A stretch of 64,000 bases of DNA from assembly GCF_003286085.1 (NCBI RefSeq), contig NW_020825345.1, positions 930,001-994,000 of the forward strand. Direction: 5' to 3'. Positions 10,401-20,035 of the stretch are shown in pieces (the first letter of the stretch is position 1; each line of letters opens with the position of its first letter). Origin of the DNA: Drosophila persimilis (taxonomy: Eukaryota > Arthropoda > Insecta > Diptera > Drosophilidae). The notes beneath the pieces were generated by a model. That model did not search any database. It had not been told where the DNA came from and worked only from the letters and a program-made list of their open reading frames with translations. A program made the translations under genes and the position numbers.

Positions 10401-11894
10401 CGACTGCGCTGCCTTTCACTCATATAAATTTGTTGGCATTGCAAATTCGGTGCCATTCGTCGGCGCATTGTCAAACCTTTCTCTTCGTTTCGCTGGAGCC
10501 TGGACTACTACGACTCTACACTCTGCTGTGAGACCGAGACGCACTGGAAGCCAATTCGTGCAACAAAAGAAAAGAAGCAACAATAAGAACGTATAATTTT
10601 TTTGAATGTAAAAAATCGGATGTGCGCGTGTATGTGTGAGTGCCCTGCCAGAGAGTGTGTTCCATTCATTCATTGAAAACGTCAGCGCGAAGACAACAAC
10701 AGCAACAACTACAGCTACAACTACAACAATATATAATGCAATCGCTAGCGTCGTTGTCGCAGTAAGCTTCAGCAGAGGCCTACCTAGCATACAGTGGAGA
10801 GAAGAGCACAGCACAGCACAGAAAGAGCAGAGCAGCAGCAGCAGAAGCAGAGGCAGCAGCATCAGCAGCGCAGCGCAGAGATCACTTCATATGCGAATCT
10901 CAGCGAGCGCGCATCAAAATCAAATTCAAACGGCAAAAGAGTAACGAACTACTCCCCGCCATAGAGGAGCAGCCGCATACAGGGGGAGGAAGCTGTGAAA
11001 AGAATTTTTTTTTTTGTGCATAATAAAAAGCGATACGATCCAGAACGAACCAACGAACGAACGGACGGAACGGTGTTTAAAAGCATTCTCAAAGCGTAAT
11101 TGAAATCAAATTAAAGGCCAAACCGTGCAAAAAGTAAGAGAAAAGGCCAGGCACAGGCGATAAAAAAGAAATTATGCTCCATTGTGCGATTGTATGACGA
11201 AAGAGAGAGAGAGAGGTCAAGTGCTTAGCTTAGCGCAAGAGGAGGAGCAGCAGCACTCCTCATCTAATAGCCAGAAGCTAGAGGAGGGAGGGGAATCAAA
11301 GGGGGAAGTAAATAGGCAACGAATGAACTCATAAAAGGGCCAGACCCCAGACCCCAGAGCACAGCTGTGGTGACCACAAGAGAGAGACACAAGAAGACTA
11401 CCGTTAATTCGATCGTTGAAAGAGAGTCATCGAGCGACAAAGCAACATCATCAGTAGCAGTAGCAGCAACAGCATCAGCAGCAGCATCAGCATAAGCATC
11501 AGCATCAGCGCCCTCCCGCAGTAGCAGTAGCAGTAGCAGATTCTGCGGTAATCTTGCACCAGTTTAAGAGGCGTCTTGTGGCGTGTGGTTTGTGCAGCAT
11601 AGACATCATAGGAGGTGGAGACCTCTGACGAGGAAAACTTTCTTCATTTCAACGCGAGTCAAAGTCGTGTCGTGTCGTGATCCGCTGCCGCCGTCGCATA
11701 GCTGGTAGTGAACTTGAGAGTGTCTCAAACAGCAGCCACTACAACAACAGTTGCTACTATTTCAATTGTTAACGAGCGAAAGCGCCGTAGTCACGCACAC
11801 GTCGTTGGATCAGTAGCAGCAGAGCCAGCAGCCAAAGCCAGAGCCAGAGCCAGACAGCAGCAGCAGCAGCAGGAAAGTGCAGTCGACAGTGAAA
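10401..11894 (+). other. Probable promoter and 5' leader of the Kazal gene
   Basis: This segment upstream of the Kazal gene ATG is rich in CAG/CAA and GA runs, as is common in fly 5' leaders, and has no long conserved ORF. A TATAAA lies at about 10426-10431, but I could not fix a transcription start. Several short upstream ORFs are present. Splicing inside the leader is possible. The boundaries are inferred from position only. Confidence 0.35.
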
Positions 11895-14800
11895 ATGTAC
11901 CAGCCCCAGAGACAGACAAGGCCCCAGGCCCAAAGCCAGAGCCAGGCCCATAGCCAGAGCCAGCTCTATCCCCAGTTAAGGCTTAAGCGCCAGCTGTTTG
12001 GCGCACTGCTGGCCATGTTAATGTTGGCGGCATCCACCACTAATGGTAAGTCATACGCTACACTGCAGGAAAAGTGGTTTCCCCCCAAAAGAGCCTCGAA
12101 ACAGTCCCCGGATCTAGATAGACCCACAGCTGTGCTGTGCTGTGCTGTGTTAGATGTCTGGTAGAAAGGCCGTCGTAGCGTCGTCAGAGCAGCTATTAAT
12201 TTCTAAGGTACGGAGTGCGGAAAGTGCCTCAAAGTGAATGTAAACTGGCACACATCGCAGAGGCAACGCAACCCAAAACACCCAAGCACTTCCCTCTGTG
12301 GCCGCTCTTCGCCCCTCCGTATAGACCACGCACAACATGCTCGTAAATATTTTCGTGCACAATTTGTCCAACATTCAAATAAATTCATTAAAGGCATGCT
12401 CCGGCACACAGAGGAGGAGGAGTAGGGAGGCAAATCAGGGGGAAATGAAATGCTGGCCGCACGAACAGTGGAAAAAAGCGGAAAATTGCCTCCTCTGCAG
12501 AGAGCCCTTGTAAAGAGGGTTCATTTAGAATCGACTCGACCCCTCGAACCGCAGTGGACCGCAGAGCGGAGCCCAAGTGATTTGCCTGAGGCTCGACATG
12601 ATCGTTTCTTCGATAATTGATATCAGTATTTCATCAGAATTGATGGGTGAAAGATCAATTAGCCGGAGAATGTGATTTGAATGAATGAAGCAGCTGGCTG
12701 GGATGGTGCCTGATCAATTGCGAAATCACTTGAAGAGTGATTCATGGGGATGGCATGGGTATGGTTCTTCCATTGATCAGAGTTTGGTCTGCACACAGCT
12801 TTCCACTGTGCCACTGTGTCCATGATGTGGGGCAGCAGCAGAAGCAGCAGCAGAGCTCACATATCATGTCTCTCGCCAGAGTCCATGTCCATGCCACCAA
12901 CAGCAGCAGCAGCAGCAGCAGCACAAGCCTCGGCCCAGGGCAGTGCAATGCAATGCGTTGGTTGGTGGCTTTTTCCACTTTTGAAAATTATACGGTGTGT
13001 GCTTCGGTCTTTTTTTTTTTGCAATTGATGGCATCCGATAGTGCGGAGGACGAGGAGCTGCAGCAGCAGGAGAATGGGAATGAGATTGAAATGGGTATGG
13101 AATGGGTAGGGAATGTAGTATAGCATGGGATTGGGGGTCGCATAGTTTTAATGCGGAATGAACGAATGTCTGCTCCGTAGATCGTTTACATCTGCATTAA
13201 TTCCTTAACGCCGCTTAATTTTCTCCAGCTTTAATGGCTTCGGAGGCTACTCTGGCCGTCCGTCCACTCGTCCACTCGTCCATCCATCCATTAAGCGGGG
13301 AATGCTGTTGTGCTGCGTTTCTTTGAATGCTGAAATGTTGAAATTCTCATCTCAAACAAATTGGAATAATGAACGTGGGTTCAATTATCGCAGCCAAACA
13401 ATCGTGGCAGCCCCAAAGAGCGCTAATAGATTTTCTACTCTGTGTGGCAGAGTGTCTTCGTCTTCGTCTCCGTCCCCGTCCCCGTCTCCGGTGTGCCTGC
13501 CCCCAGTGTGTATGTGTGTGGGCATCGTATCTGTGAGTGCTTCCTCTGTACCAAAACTGGAGGCGGCATCGTCGTTGCCGTCGCTTTCTTTGCAAACAAA
13601 ACCAACGAAGCCACATCCGACCAAAGACAACAGAAACATTCGGTGCGGTCCGAGTCCAAGTCCGATCTCATAGTCGAACCGGGGGCCGGAGGCAATTAGT
13701 GTGAAAATTTCACTTGCAGTTTTTAGCACAGATTAAGCTTACGATTTCTGGCTGGGATTAGCATGAACACAATTATAGATGGAGGTCGCTGATAGTACGG
13801 GGTATTTCCTTTCCTCCTACCCCAGCCTCCTATCCCCCAGCCCACACAATCCCGTCTAAATTTCCATTGTACTTCCATATTGTACTTGGAATCGACTCGA
13901 AAGACGGCTAACATTTGCCATTTCCCATTTTTCGTTTGTCGTTTGCCGTTAGCGAAGAAGAACCCCCGCTCCACAACGGCAATGGCTATAGAGCAACTCC
14001 ATAAACTCCCAAATTATTCCGGTTAATGGGGGGTTACATGAGTCGGTCATGCGATCAGTGAGCTGTAGAGTGATGACAGAGGCAGAGGCAGGGGGAGCGA
14101 CAGCGGCAGCGGCAGCGGAGGAAGAGTAAGAGCTCAGCTAGACAGTGGGTCACAAACTGCGCAAAATGTTCTTCAGGCTGGAACTAATCTCAAATTTGTA
14201 TGCCGCGCAATGCCTCTTCCGCACGCATCTTCCAAAGCCAGCGACTACTCGTAGGGGAGCAAGGGAAAGTTGATCGATGTTGGGATACCCTTTAGATGCT
14301 TGAAATGCTTAATAAATCTCTCTCATATTTCCCCCTAGGCGCCGTCACGGACTCCCCCATTAAGATCATCAAGCTGCCTGCCCAGGCGCCTGTCATACGA
14401 TACCGCAGTGCCGATGCCTCGCCAGATTCGCTGCTAATCAACTACCGCCAGGATGCCCAGCCGGAACTGTCGTCCACCCTGATGCAGGCCCCAGGAGCAG
14501 CAGCGGCCGCCCTCGAGAGTCTGCTGCGCGAGGAGACCGAACAGCAGCAGCAGGCGCAGATGGGCAGGCAGAACCGGGCCAGTAGCTCGTCCAACAGCTG
14601 TCCGAGATCGTGTCCGCCCAGTCTGACGGTTGGAGCCGAGCCGGTGTGCGGCAGCGATGGCCTGATCTACGCGAATCTCTGCGAGCTGCGGAAGAAGACG
14701 TGCGCCCGCAATGGTGTGTCGCTGGTGAAGGACGTGCGGGATGGCTGTGAGCGGTCCAAGGGCTCCGAGTGCAAGCACCGCTGCAGCACGGAGAAGGATC

Positions 14801-16238
14801 CTGTATGTGGAACCGACGGGCGCACCTATCTCAATCGCTGCATGCTGCGGGTGCAGTCCTGCCGTGTGGGCCTGGCTGCCGTGAAGCTCTCGCATGTGGG
14901 TCCTTGCAGCAACACGAGCGCCATCCGGGAATCCTGTCCCGTGGACTGCAACAGCGCCCCCAAGGACGGACCCATCTGTGCTTCCGACGGCAACGTGTAC
15001 AACTCCACCTGCGAGATGAAGCTGCATACGTGCGGTCAGGGCGTGGTGAAGACTAGTCGCAAGCACTGCCAGTCGACGAGGATGTGCCGCGAGTCCTGCT
15101 GGCGCGTGGCCAGGCCCACTTGCGGCTCCGACGGACGCCTCTATGCCAGCCCCTGCAAGATGCGCTCCTCCAACTGCGGGAAGCACGTGTTCGAGGTGCC
15201 CCTCTCGTTCTGCATGCCCCAGGAGCGGCACGGCAGTGCTGCGGACGCCTGTCCCACCGAGTGTCCCAAGGCCGAGGCAGATTCCCCCTCCCAGTATGTG
15301 TGTGGCAGCGATGGCAACATCTACTCGTCCCTGTGCGAGCTCAAGATGCTCAACTGCGGGTAACTCTTGCACTAATCCTTTAAAGCTTTCCCATTCTAAT
15401 GGAGAAATTCGTTCTCTTCTCTTGTGTCAGACCACAGCGCAAGTCCATTCAGAAGATGAGCATGGACAAGTGCAAGAACCGGCTGATTCGCTGCAAGCAG
15501 CTGCCGCCCTGCAAGGACTTCAACAATCTGTTTGGCTCCATCTTCAGCTCGAGGCGGAACGACAAGCTATGCGGGACAGACGCCAAGACCTACAACAACG
15601 AATGCGAGCTGGCCCATGCCACCTGCCTGTGAGTGCATTCCATACCTTCAGCCAGTATTCCCCTCAGTTCCATAATCCCAACGACTTCTTGCAGACGCGG
15701 CGTTAACCTGGCCCACATTGGTCCCTGCACGGATCTGAACACGCCTAGCAAGGATTGCGGAGACGCCTGCACCCGCGCGGACCTCGAACAGCAGCCGGTG
15801 TGCGGCTCCGATGGCAACACCTTTGCCTCGATGTGCGAGTTCAAGCGGCGCACCTGCAACCTCCGCGTGGTGGCCGTTTCCTTGAAGAACTGCGCCCTGA
15901 CCGCCGACTGTGACTCGGACTGCGATGCCCAGCCCCCGAATTTCGTGTGCGGATCGGACAACAAGTTCTACAAGTCAGAGTGTCACATGCGGAAGGAGAA
16001 CTGCGGCAAGCATGTGTTTGTGGTACCCCTCAAGCGCTGCCTGGCTGCCTTCCAGTTCAAGGGATGTGCCCGCATTTGTCCCAGGGAATTCGAGCCCGTC
16101 TGCGGCAGCGACAACAAGACATATCTGAACGACTGCTTCCTGGACATTGAGAATTGTCGCACCAATAGCACGGTGGATGTGCATCACTATGGCGCCTGTG
16201 GACGCCCCGAGGCGCCCTCCACTAACTTCCTCTATTAA
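11895..16238 (+). CDS. CG32354: Secreted nine-Kazal-domain protein (serine protease inhibitor-like)
   Basis: Coding exons are 11895..12045, 14339..15359, 15431..15628 and 15695..16238, which join in frame to 637 aa. The N-terminus has a Gln-rich start and a hydrophobic stretch ([13 protein letters not shown]), read as a signal peptide or signal anchor ending near residue 50. After an Ala/Gln-rich spacer, nine Kazal-type modules follow from about residue 137, each with C-x3-C, then CGSDG/CGTDG-x-Y and two more cysteines (for example [15 protein letters not shown] and [15 protein letters not shown]). Kazal modules usually inhibit serine proteases, but multi-Kazal matrix proteins (agrin-like, follistatin-like) use them structurally. 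Module six, at the 15431-15628 exon, has a longer insert between its early cysteines. An in-frame ATG six codons upstream (11877) is possible. The 2.3-kb first intron separates the signal peptide. The fly gene name is from memory. Confidence 0.9.
12046..14338 (+). other. First intron of the Kazal gene
   Basis: The intron starts with GTAAGT at 12046 and ends with CCCCCTAG at 14338. I see no nested gene. It holds CAG runs at 12897-12923, a poly-T at 13010-13020, and a CGTCTCCGTCCCCG-type repeat at about 13455-13495. Confidence 0.75.
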
Positions 16239-16304
16239 GGGGAGCATCGTGGCGCCTTCTTTTCACTTGGCATTTAATATTTGTAGGCTATAGTCTTGTA
16301 TTGT

Positions 16305-16360
16305 ATTTTTTTTTAAAGCGATATTTATTGAGTTTTGAATTAAACCCCCGAACGAACTTA
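16305..16360. terminator. Convergent, overlapping poly(A) regions of the Kazal gene and Exo70
   Basis: The Kazal gene (plus) has ATTAAA at 16339-16344, about 100 bp after its stop. Exo70 (minus) has AATAAA at 16329..16324, about 80 bp after its stop at 16409. If each is cleaved 10-30 bases past its signal, the two mRNAs overlap tail to tail by some tens of bases. Confidence 0.55.
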
Positions 16361-16408
16361 CGAGCTTACGGGCGAACGGAATGCACTGGAATCCTGGCCA
16401 CACCACGT

Positions 16409-19400
16409 TTAGGCGGAGTCATCGAAGAGCTTGCTCAGCATGGCATTGATCTCGTGCGGCCTGTACTTTACGTATTTGTCGGGATTCTTGCTGAATTGCA
16501 CGGCGGCATACCTGACGAGAAAGTCAAGAGCAAAACATGAGATAAGTCCTTACTATATGGATCGATCCGTGACTTACATCTCGAAGAAGCGATTGTATTT
16601 CGGCAGTATGTGCTCCACATTGTCACGCTTGATGCCCTCGCGCAGTATCACATCGGGTATGGAGATGCCCCGCTGAATCTTGCAGGCCTCCTCAAAGTCT
16701 TTGTTAAAGTTCTGACAAGAGATTCAAAAGTTTATAGAGCAGCAGCAGCAGCAGGATATATATACATACAGAAAATCTCTCCTTGAGCACACTGCGATCC
16801 TTGTCCTTGACTTTGCCGGCCACTGGCTTGGGCAGCTCGTCCAGGGAGTAGATACCCTGCAGCATCTTGGACCAGGTCTTCTGATAGCTGGCCTTCAGTT
16901 CGCGTATCATTTCCAGATAGCTATGCTCGCAATCCGGCTCCGCCAGAGTGACCAAATCGATGAGGTTCGAGCGCTGCAGGGACTTCAGGATATAGTGGAT
17001 GTTGTTGAGGCGAAAGAGATGCTTGGTGGCCTGATCGTTGTACTGCTCGCACTTGTTCATAATCGAAAGATTCAGTTCCGCCAGAGCTTTCTCTGCAAAA
17101 ACAGAAAATAGAGAATAGAATATATATTTCCTTTTCCACTCACTTATGTAAATGGCCAGCAGAGCCTTATTGCGCTCCTCGCCAGGCAGGGCTTTCTTCA
17201 TCAGTATGGTGTCCAGCTGCGTGGAGTATAGAACATCTTGGGCCAGTATGGAGCCAATCACATCGAAGTGCTCATACAAATGCTCGATAAACCAGATGGT
17301 GTTGGAGGTCAGCTCGTGAACGGTGGCATCTTTTGGCACATTGCTCTGGCCCACGATGTTTGTGCTCGACTCGCCCTTGACCACGTCCAGGAAATGCTCC
17401 AAGGCCTTGGCCCCCGTATGCTGTAGTTTATTGAGCACCTTAGTGAGCTGTTCACGCTGCGCGGGATCGTAAGTGCGCTCAATGTCCGGCTGCAGTAGGA
17501 TGACGCGCTTTAGGGCTGAGAATATTCCCAGTGCCGAGGTCCACTCCTTACGGGAGATGCAGCGCATTATGCGCTGGGTAATGGCCTCTGCATCCTTGAC
17601 CACCAGTTCGATGGCATTGTAGGCGAGCCTAGCAAAGACCTCGTTGTGCTTCGACTGCGGTATAATGTCGTGCATAATGGCTCGCTCCCAGTTGAGCAGC
17701 CGCTGCAGGCCCAGCAGCATGACCAGGTACTTGTCCAGCTCCTGGTCCCCATCGAGCAGGTCCTCGGAGGTCAAGTGATCTGAATGGGAGGAAGCCTTCT
17801 TAATGGAGAATCCAGTCGATTGCTCAATGGTTTGTGTTGCCCGCAGATACAGCTTATTGGCCTTCCTCTCGAAACTGCAGGGTATTGTGAAATTAGATAA
17901 ACTCTTGGAATGATGGAATGAATGGGATGGGTATCACGTATTACATTTGCTGTAGTCGCGCTGAGGTGTTCTTCTTGGGCTCCGCTTGGCGCCCGCTATG
18001 GCGAGGTCTCTGGAATAAGTTTGAAAATCAACTTGTTTATTGGACAAAGGAAACGCACAAATTAATGTTCATTCTCTTATTGTTTAAATACAGATACATT
18101 TTTTTATTTCTTTTGGGAGTACATAAAACACATTTAAAAATCTTAAGCTAAAATTTGAGATCCGCCAGCGATCCCTTAGAGGGCTTTTATAACGTCTAGA
18201 ATGCGAGTGCAATCCTCATCGGCGGACAGGCCAATGTTTTTTAAATCGTCCCTCTCCATGGAGGCAAAATCGACCAGATCAATGTGAGCCCTCTCGAAGT
18301 TATCCACATATTTCTCTAGACCAACATGCACGAGAACTTGTTTCACATTGGCCCCATGATTGAACACGTACGAGTGATTGGAGGCTATCATGGAGCGACG
18401 ACGCGATTCGCGGCACAATGAGGTCTCAATATTCGAGTCGTCGGAGAGGGTATCCGAACTGCTGTTGCTCTTACGCTCCCGCTCGGCGCCATCTTCCTGC
18501 TTCTTGGATAGAAGGATGACTGGAGCTGGGACCTCCGTTCGGTGCATATGATGCAAATGTTTCTTGATCGGAGGCTTGTTGAAGGGCTTCCCCAGCATGG
18601 TCTTTGTGGAAAGCTGCATGGTATTCATACTCTGGATGGGCGACATGTTGGGCGATCGGAAAGCGCCAGAGATCGGAGTGGAACAACGCACATTCGATGT
18701 GTTCACATTCAGGTGGTTCCACCTCATCGTGGGAGTGAGATTAAAGTTGAATTTGGTTTTGTGCGTCGGTGTGCGGCATTCCTCCATTTTTTTTCCACAA
18801 TTTAATTTAATGACAATTACACTTGGACAATGAAACGCAAGAACGCGGTAATAAAATGGCAATGGCGGCGCGCAATAGCATTCGGAAACTTTTTCGAAGT
18901 AGTCCCGTTGCACGAAATGTCAAATAACGCAGAGTTGCATTCGGTTTCGGTACTCACCAAAGCTTCGTGGCCCCAGCTGTTGCTCTTCTGATGATCTTTA
19001 AGCAGCTGCAGTGAGCGCAGCACCACATCCCCCCTCTCCGTGGCATAGATGTGGGTGTACTCCCGCATGTTTTGTTCTAGCCAGTGCGAAATCGTGAATA
19101 ACTCCTCGCGGGTGGTCTGCGACAACTGGCGAAATGAGGTGTACTCATCGCTGGATGAGTCATCTTCAATGTAGATGAGGTCCAGCAGCTCCACTGGCTT
19201 TAGTGGGGCACTGTGCTTCTTCAGCAGCATGCTGTAGTGCTGGTTCAGGCCCTCGCAGCCGGTGTTGAAGAGACTGGTGACATTTTCCAGCTCCACACTT
19301 TGCGAGTTGTTGTGCAAAAAGTAGTCCATGGCGGCGCGCAGCTTAGCCAGCGCCTCCAGAAACACGGATATATTTCCTTCCAGTGGCCCCTGGTGTATAA

Positions 19401-19796
19401 GCTGGCACACCTCCTGGGAGATATCGTAGTGGGACAGCACGCTCTCCAGGCAGTTGAGTGTAGCCTCTAGGTCTGAAAAGAGGCGGTGACCAATTAAGTA
19501 TATGTGTCTTCGATATTTCCGTAGGCCTTACTTTGCTGTCGCTTCTGAAGTTGCTCTGTTTCCTGATATACTGGCAATATAGTTTGCTCTAGATTTCCCA
19601 GGCGCTTCTCAAAGATTGTAAGAATGCTGGACATTTGCGTGGAGAGATCATGATACTTGTCCACTCGGTCTTTCAGCAGGGCCAAATTTGTTGCTTCCTG
19701 TAAAAATCCGCTTTAGTGGGTGCATCATTATATGACAACAGTTCTTACCTTCTCTAATTTGTTGTGCGCCTGCAAGGAACTGTCCAGACTGTTCAT
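16409..19796 (-). CDS. Exo70: Exo70, exocyst complex subunit
   Basis: Exo70 is the exocyst subunit that binds plasma-membrane PI(4,5)P2 and Rho-type GTPases and tethers secretory vesicles. Coding exons on the minus strand are 19796..19749, 19697..19532, 19472..18958, 18009..17945, 17874..17144, 17092..16770, 16711..16578 and 16511..16409; they join in frame to 694 aa, the expected length. The start is MNSLDSSLQAHNK. The first 100 or so residues form the coiled-coil CorEx region, followed by the helical-rod domains. The C-terminus (KYVKYRPHEINAMLSKLF) is the conserved, basic membrane-binding end. The fourth intron (18957-18010) holds matrimony on the same strand. The 5' end faces IFT122 across 239 bp. 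Confidence 0.96.
18176..18787 (-). CDS. mtrm: Matrimony, SAM-domain Polo kinase inhibitor
   Basis: Matrimony is an oocyte protein that binds and inactivates Polo kinase during the prophase arrest of meiosis I. The gene is a single exon of 203 aa lying wholly inside an Exo70 intron on the same strand. The start ATG (18787) follows a run of A and begins MEECRTPTHKTK. The Polo-box docking motif Ser-Thr-Pro is at residues 36-38 (VRCSTPISG), equivalent to the STP around T40 of the D. melanogaster protein. The middle is Ser/Arg/basic rich with several TP and SP sites. The C-terminal 65 residues form a SAM domain (VGLEKYVDNF, then DLKNIGLSADEDCTRILDVI). The frame stays open 42 codons upstream, but that part overlaps the intron start and does not look like protein. 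The N-terminal half is fast evolving, so identity rests on STP, SAM and location. Confidence 0.93.
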   Translation of the reverse strand: MEECRTPTHKTKFNFNLTPTMRWNHLNVNTSNVRCSTPISGAFRSPNMSPIQSMNTMQLSTKTMLGKPFNKPPIKKHLHHMHRTEVPAPVILLSKKQEDGAERERKSNSSSDTLSDDSNIETSLCRESRRRSMIASNHSYVFNHGANVKQVLVHVGLEKYVDNFERAHIDLVDFASMERDDLKNIGLSADEDCTRILDVIKAL

Positions 19797-20035
19797 TTTA
19801 CAGCAAAAGAAGCTAATTATAGCTAAAATGTTGTTAAAATGTACGAAAAACACTTGTAAATCCAGCGATAGCGGTTTTATACTAGTATCGCTTATCGATA
19901 GTCGAAAGTGTTGAAAAGTGCATTTTTTTCTTGTTGTCATGGAAGCGCAGCTTGTAAACAAATCAAGAAAACTATTTTTTTTTTATTAGTACTATGCAGC
20001 TCCAGTAAAATAGGACTATTTTTTGCTGTGCAAAA
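19797..20035. promoter_or_regulatory. Divergent Exo70/IFT122 promoter with DRE and RFX X-box
   Basis: Only 239 bp separate the two start codons. A perfect DREF site TATCGATA is at 19893-19900, nearer Exo70; it is typical of broadly expressed fly promoters. GTTGTCATGGAAGC at 19933-19946 matches the RFX X-box consensus RYYNYYWTRRNRAC at all but one base, about 90 bp upstream of the IFT122 ATG, the usual place for X-boxes in ciliary genes. I infer that DREF serves Exo70 and RFX restricts IFT122 to ciliated sensory neurons. Confidence 0.75.

Noticed and set aside
14434-15372. 312-codon minus-strand ORF
   Set aside because: Exact antisense of the Kazal exon. Its His/Gly/Ala-rich product has no domain, whereas the plus frame has regular Kazal cysteines.
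18788-18913. Upstream extension of the matrimony frame
   Set aside because: The only start there is not ATG, and the residues do not resemble Mtrm. The ATG at 18787 gives the expected N-terminus.
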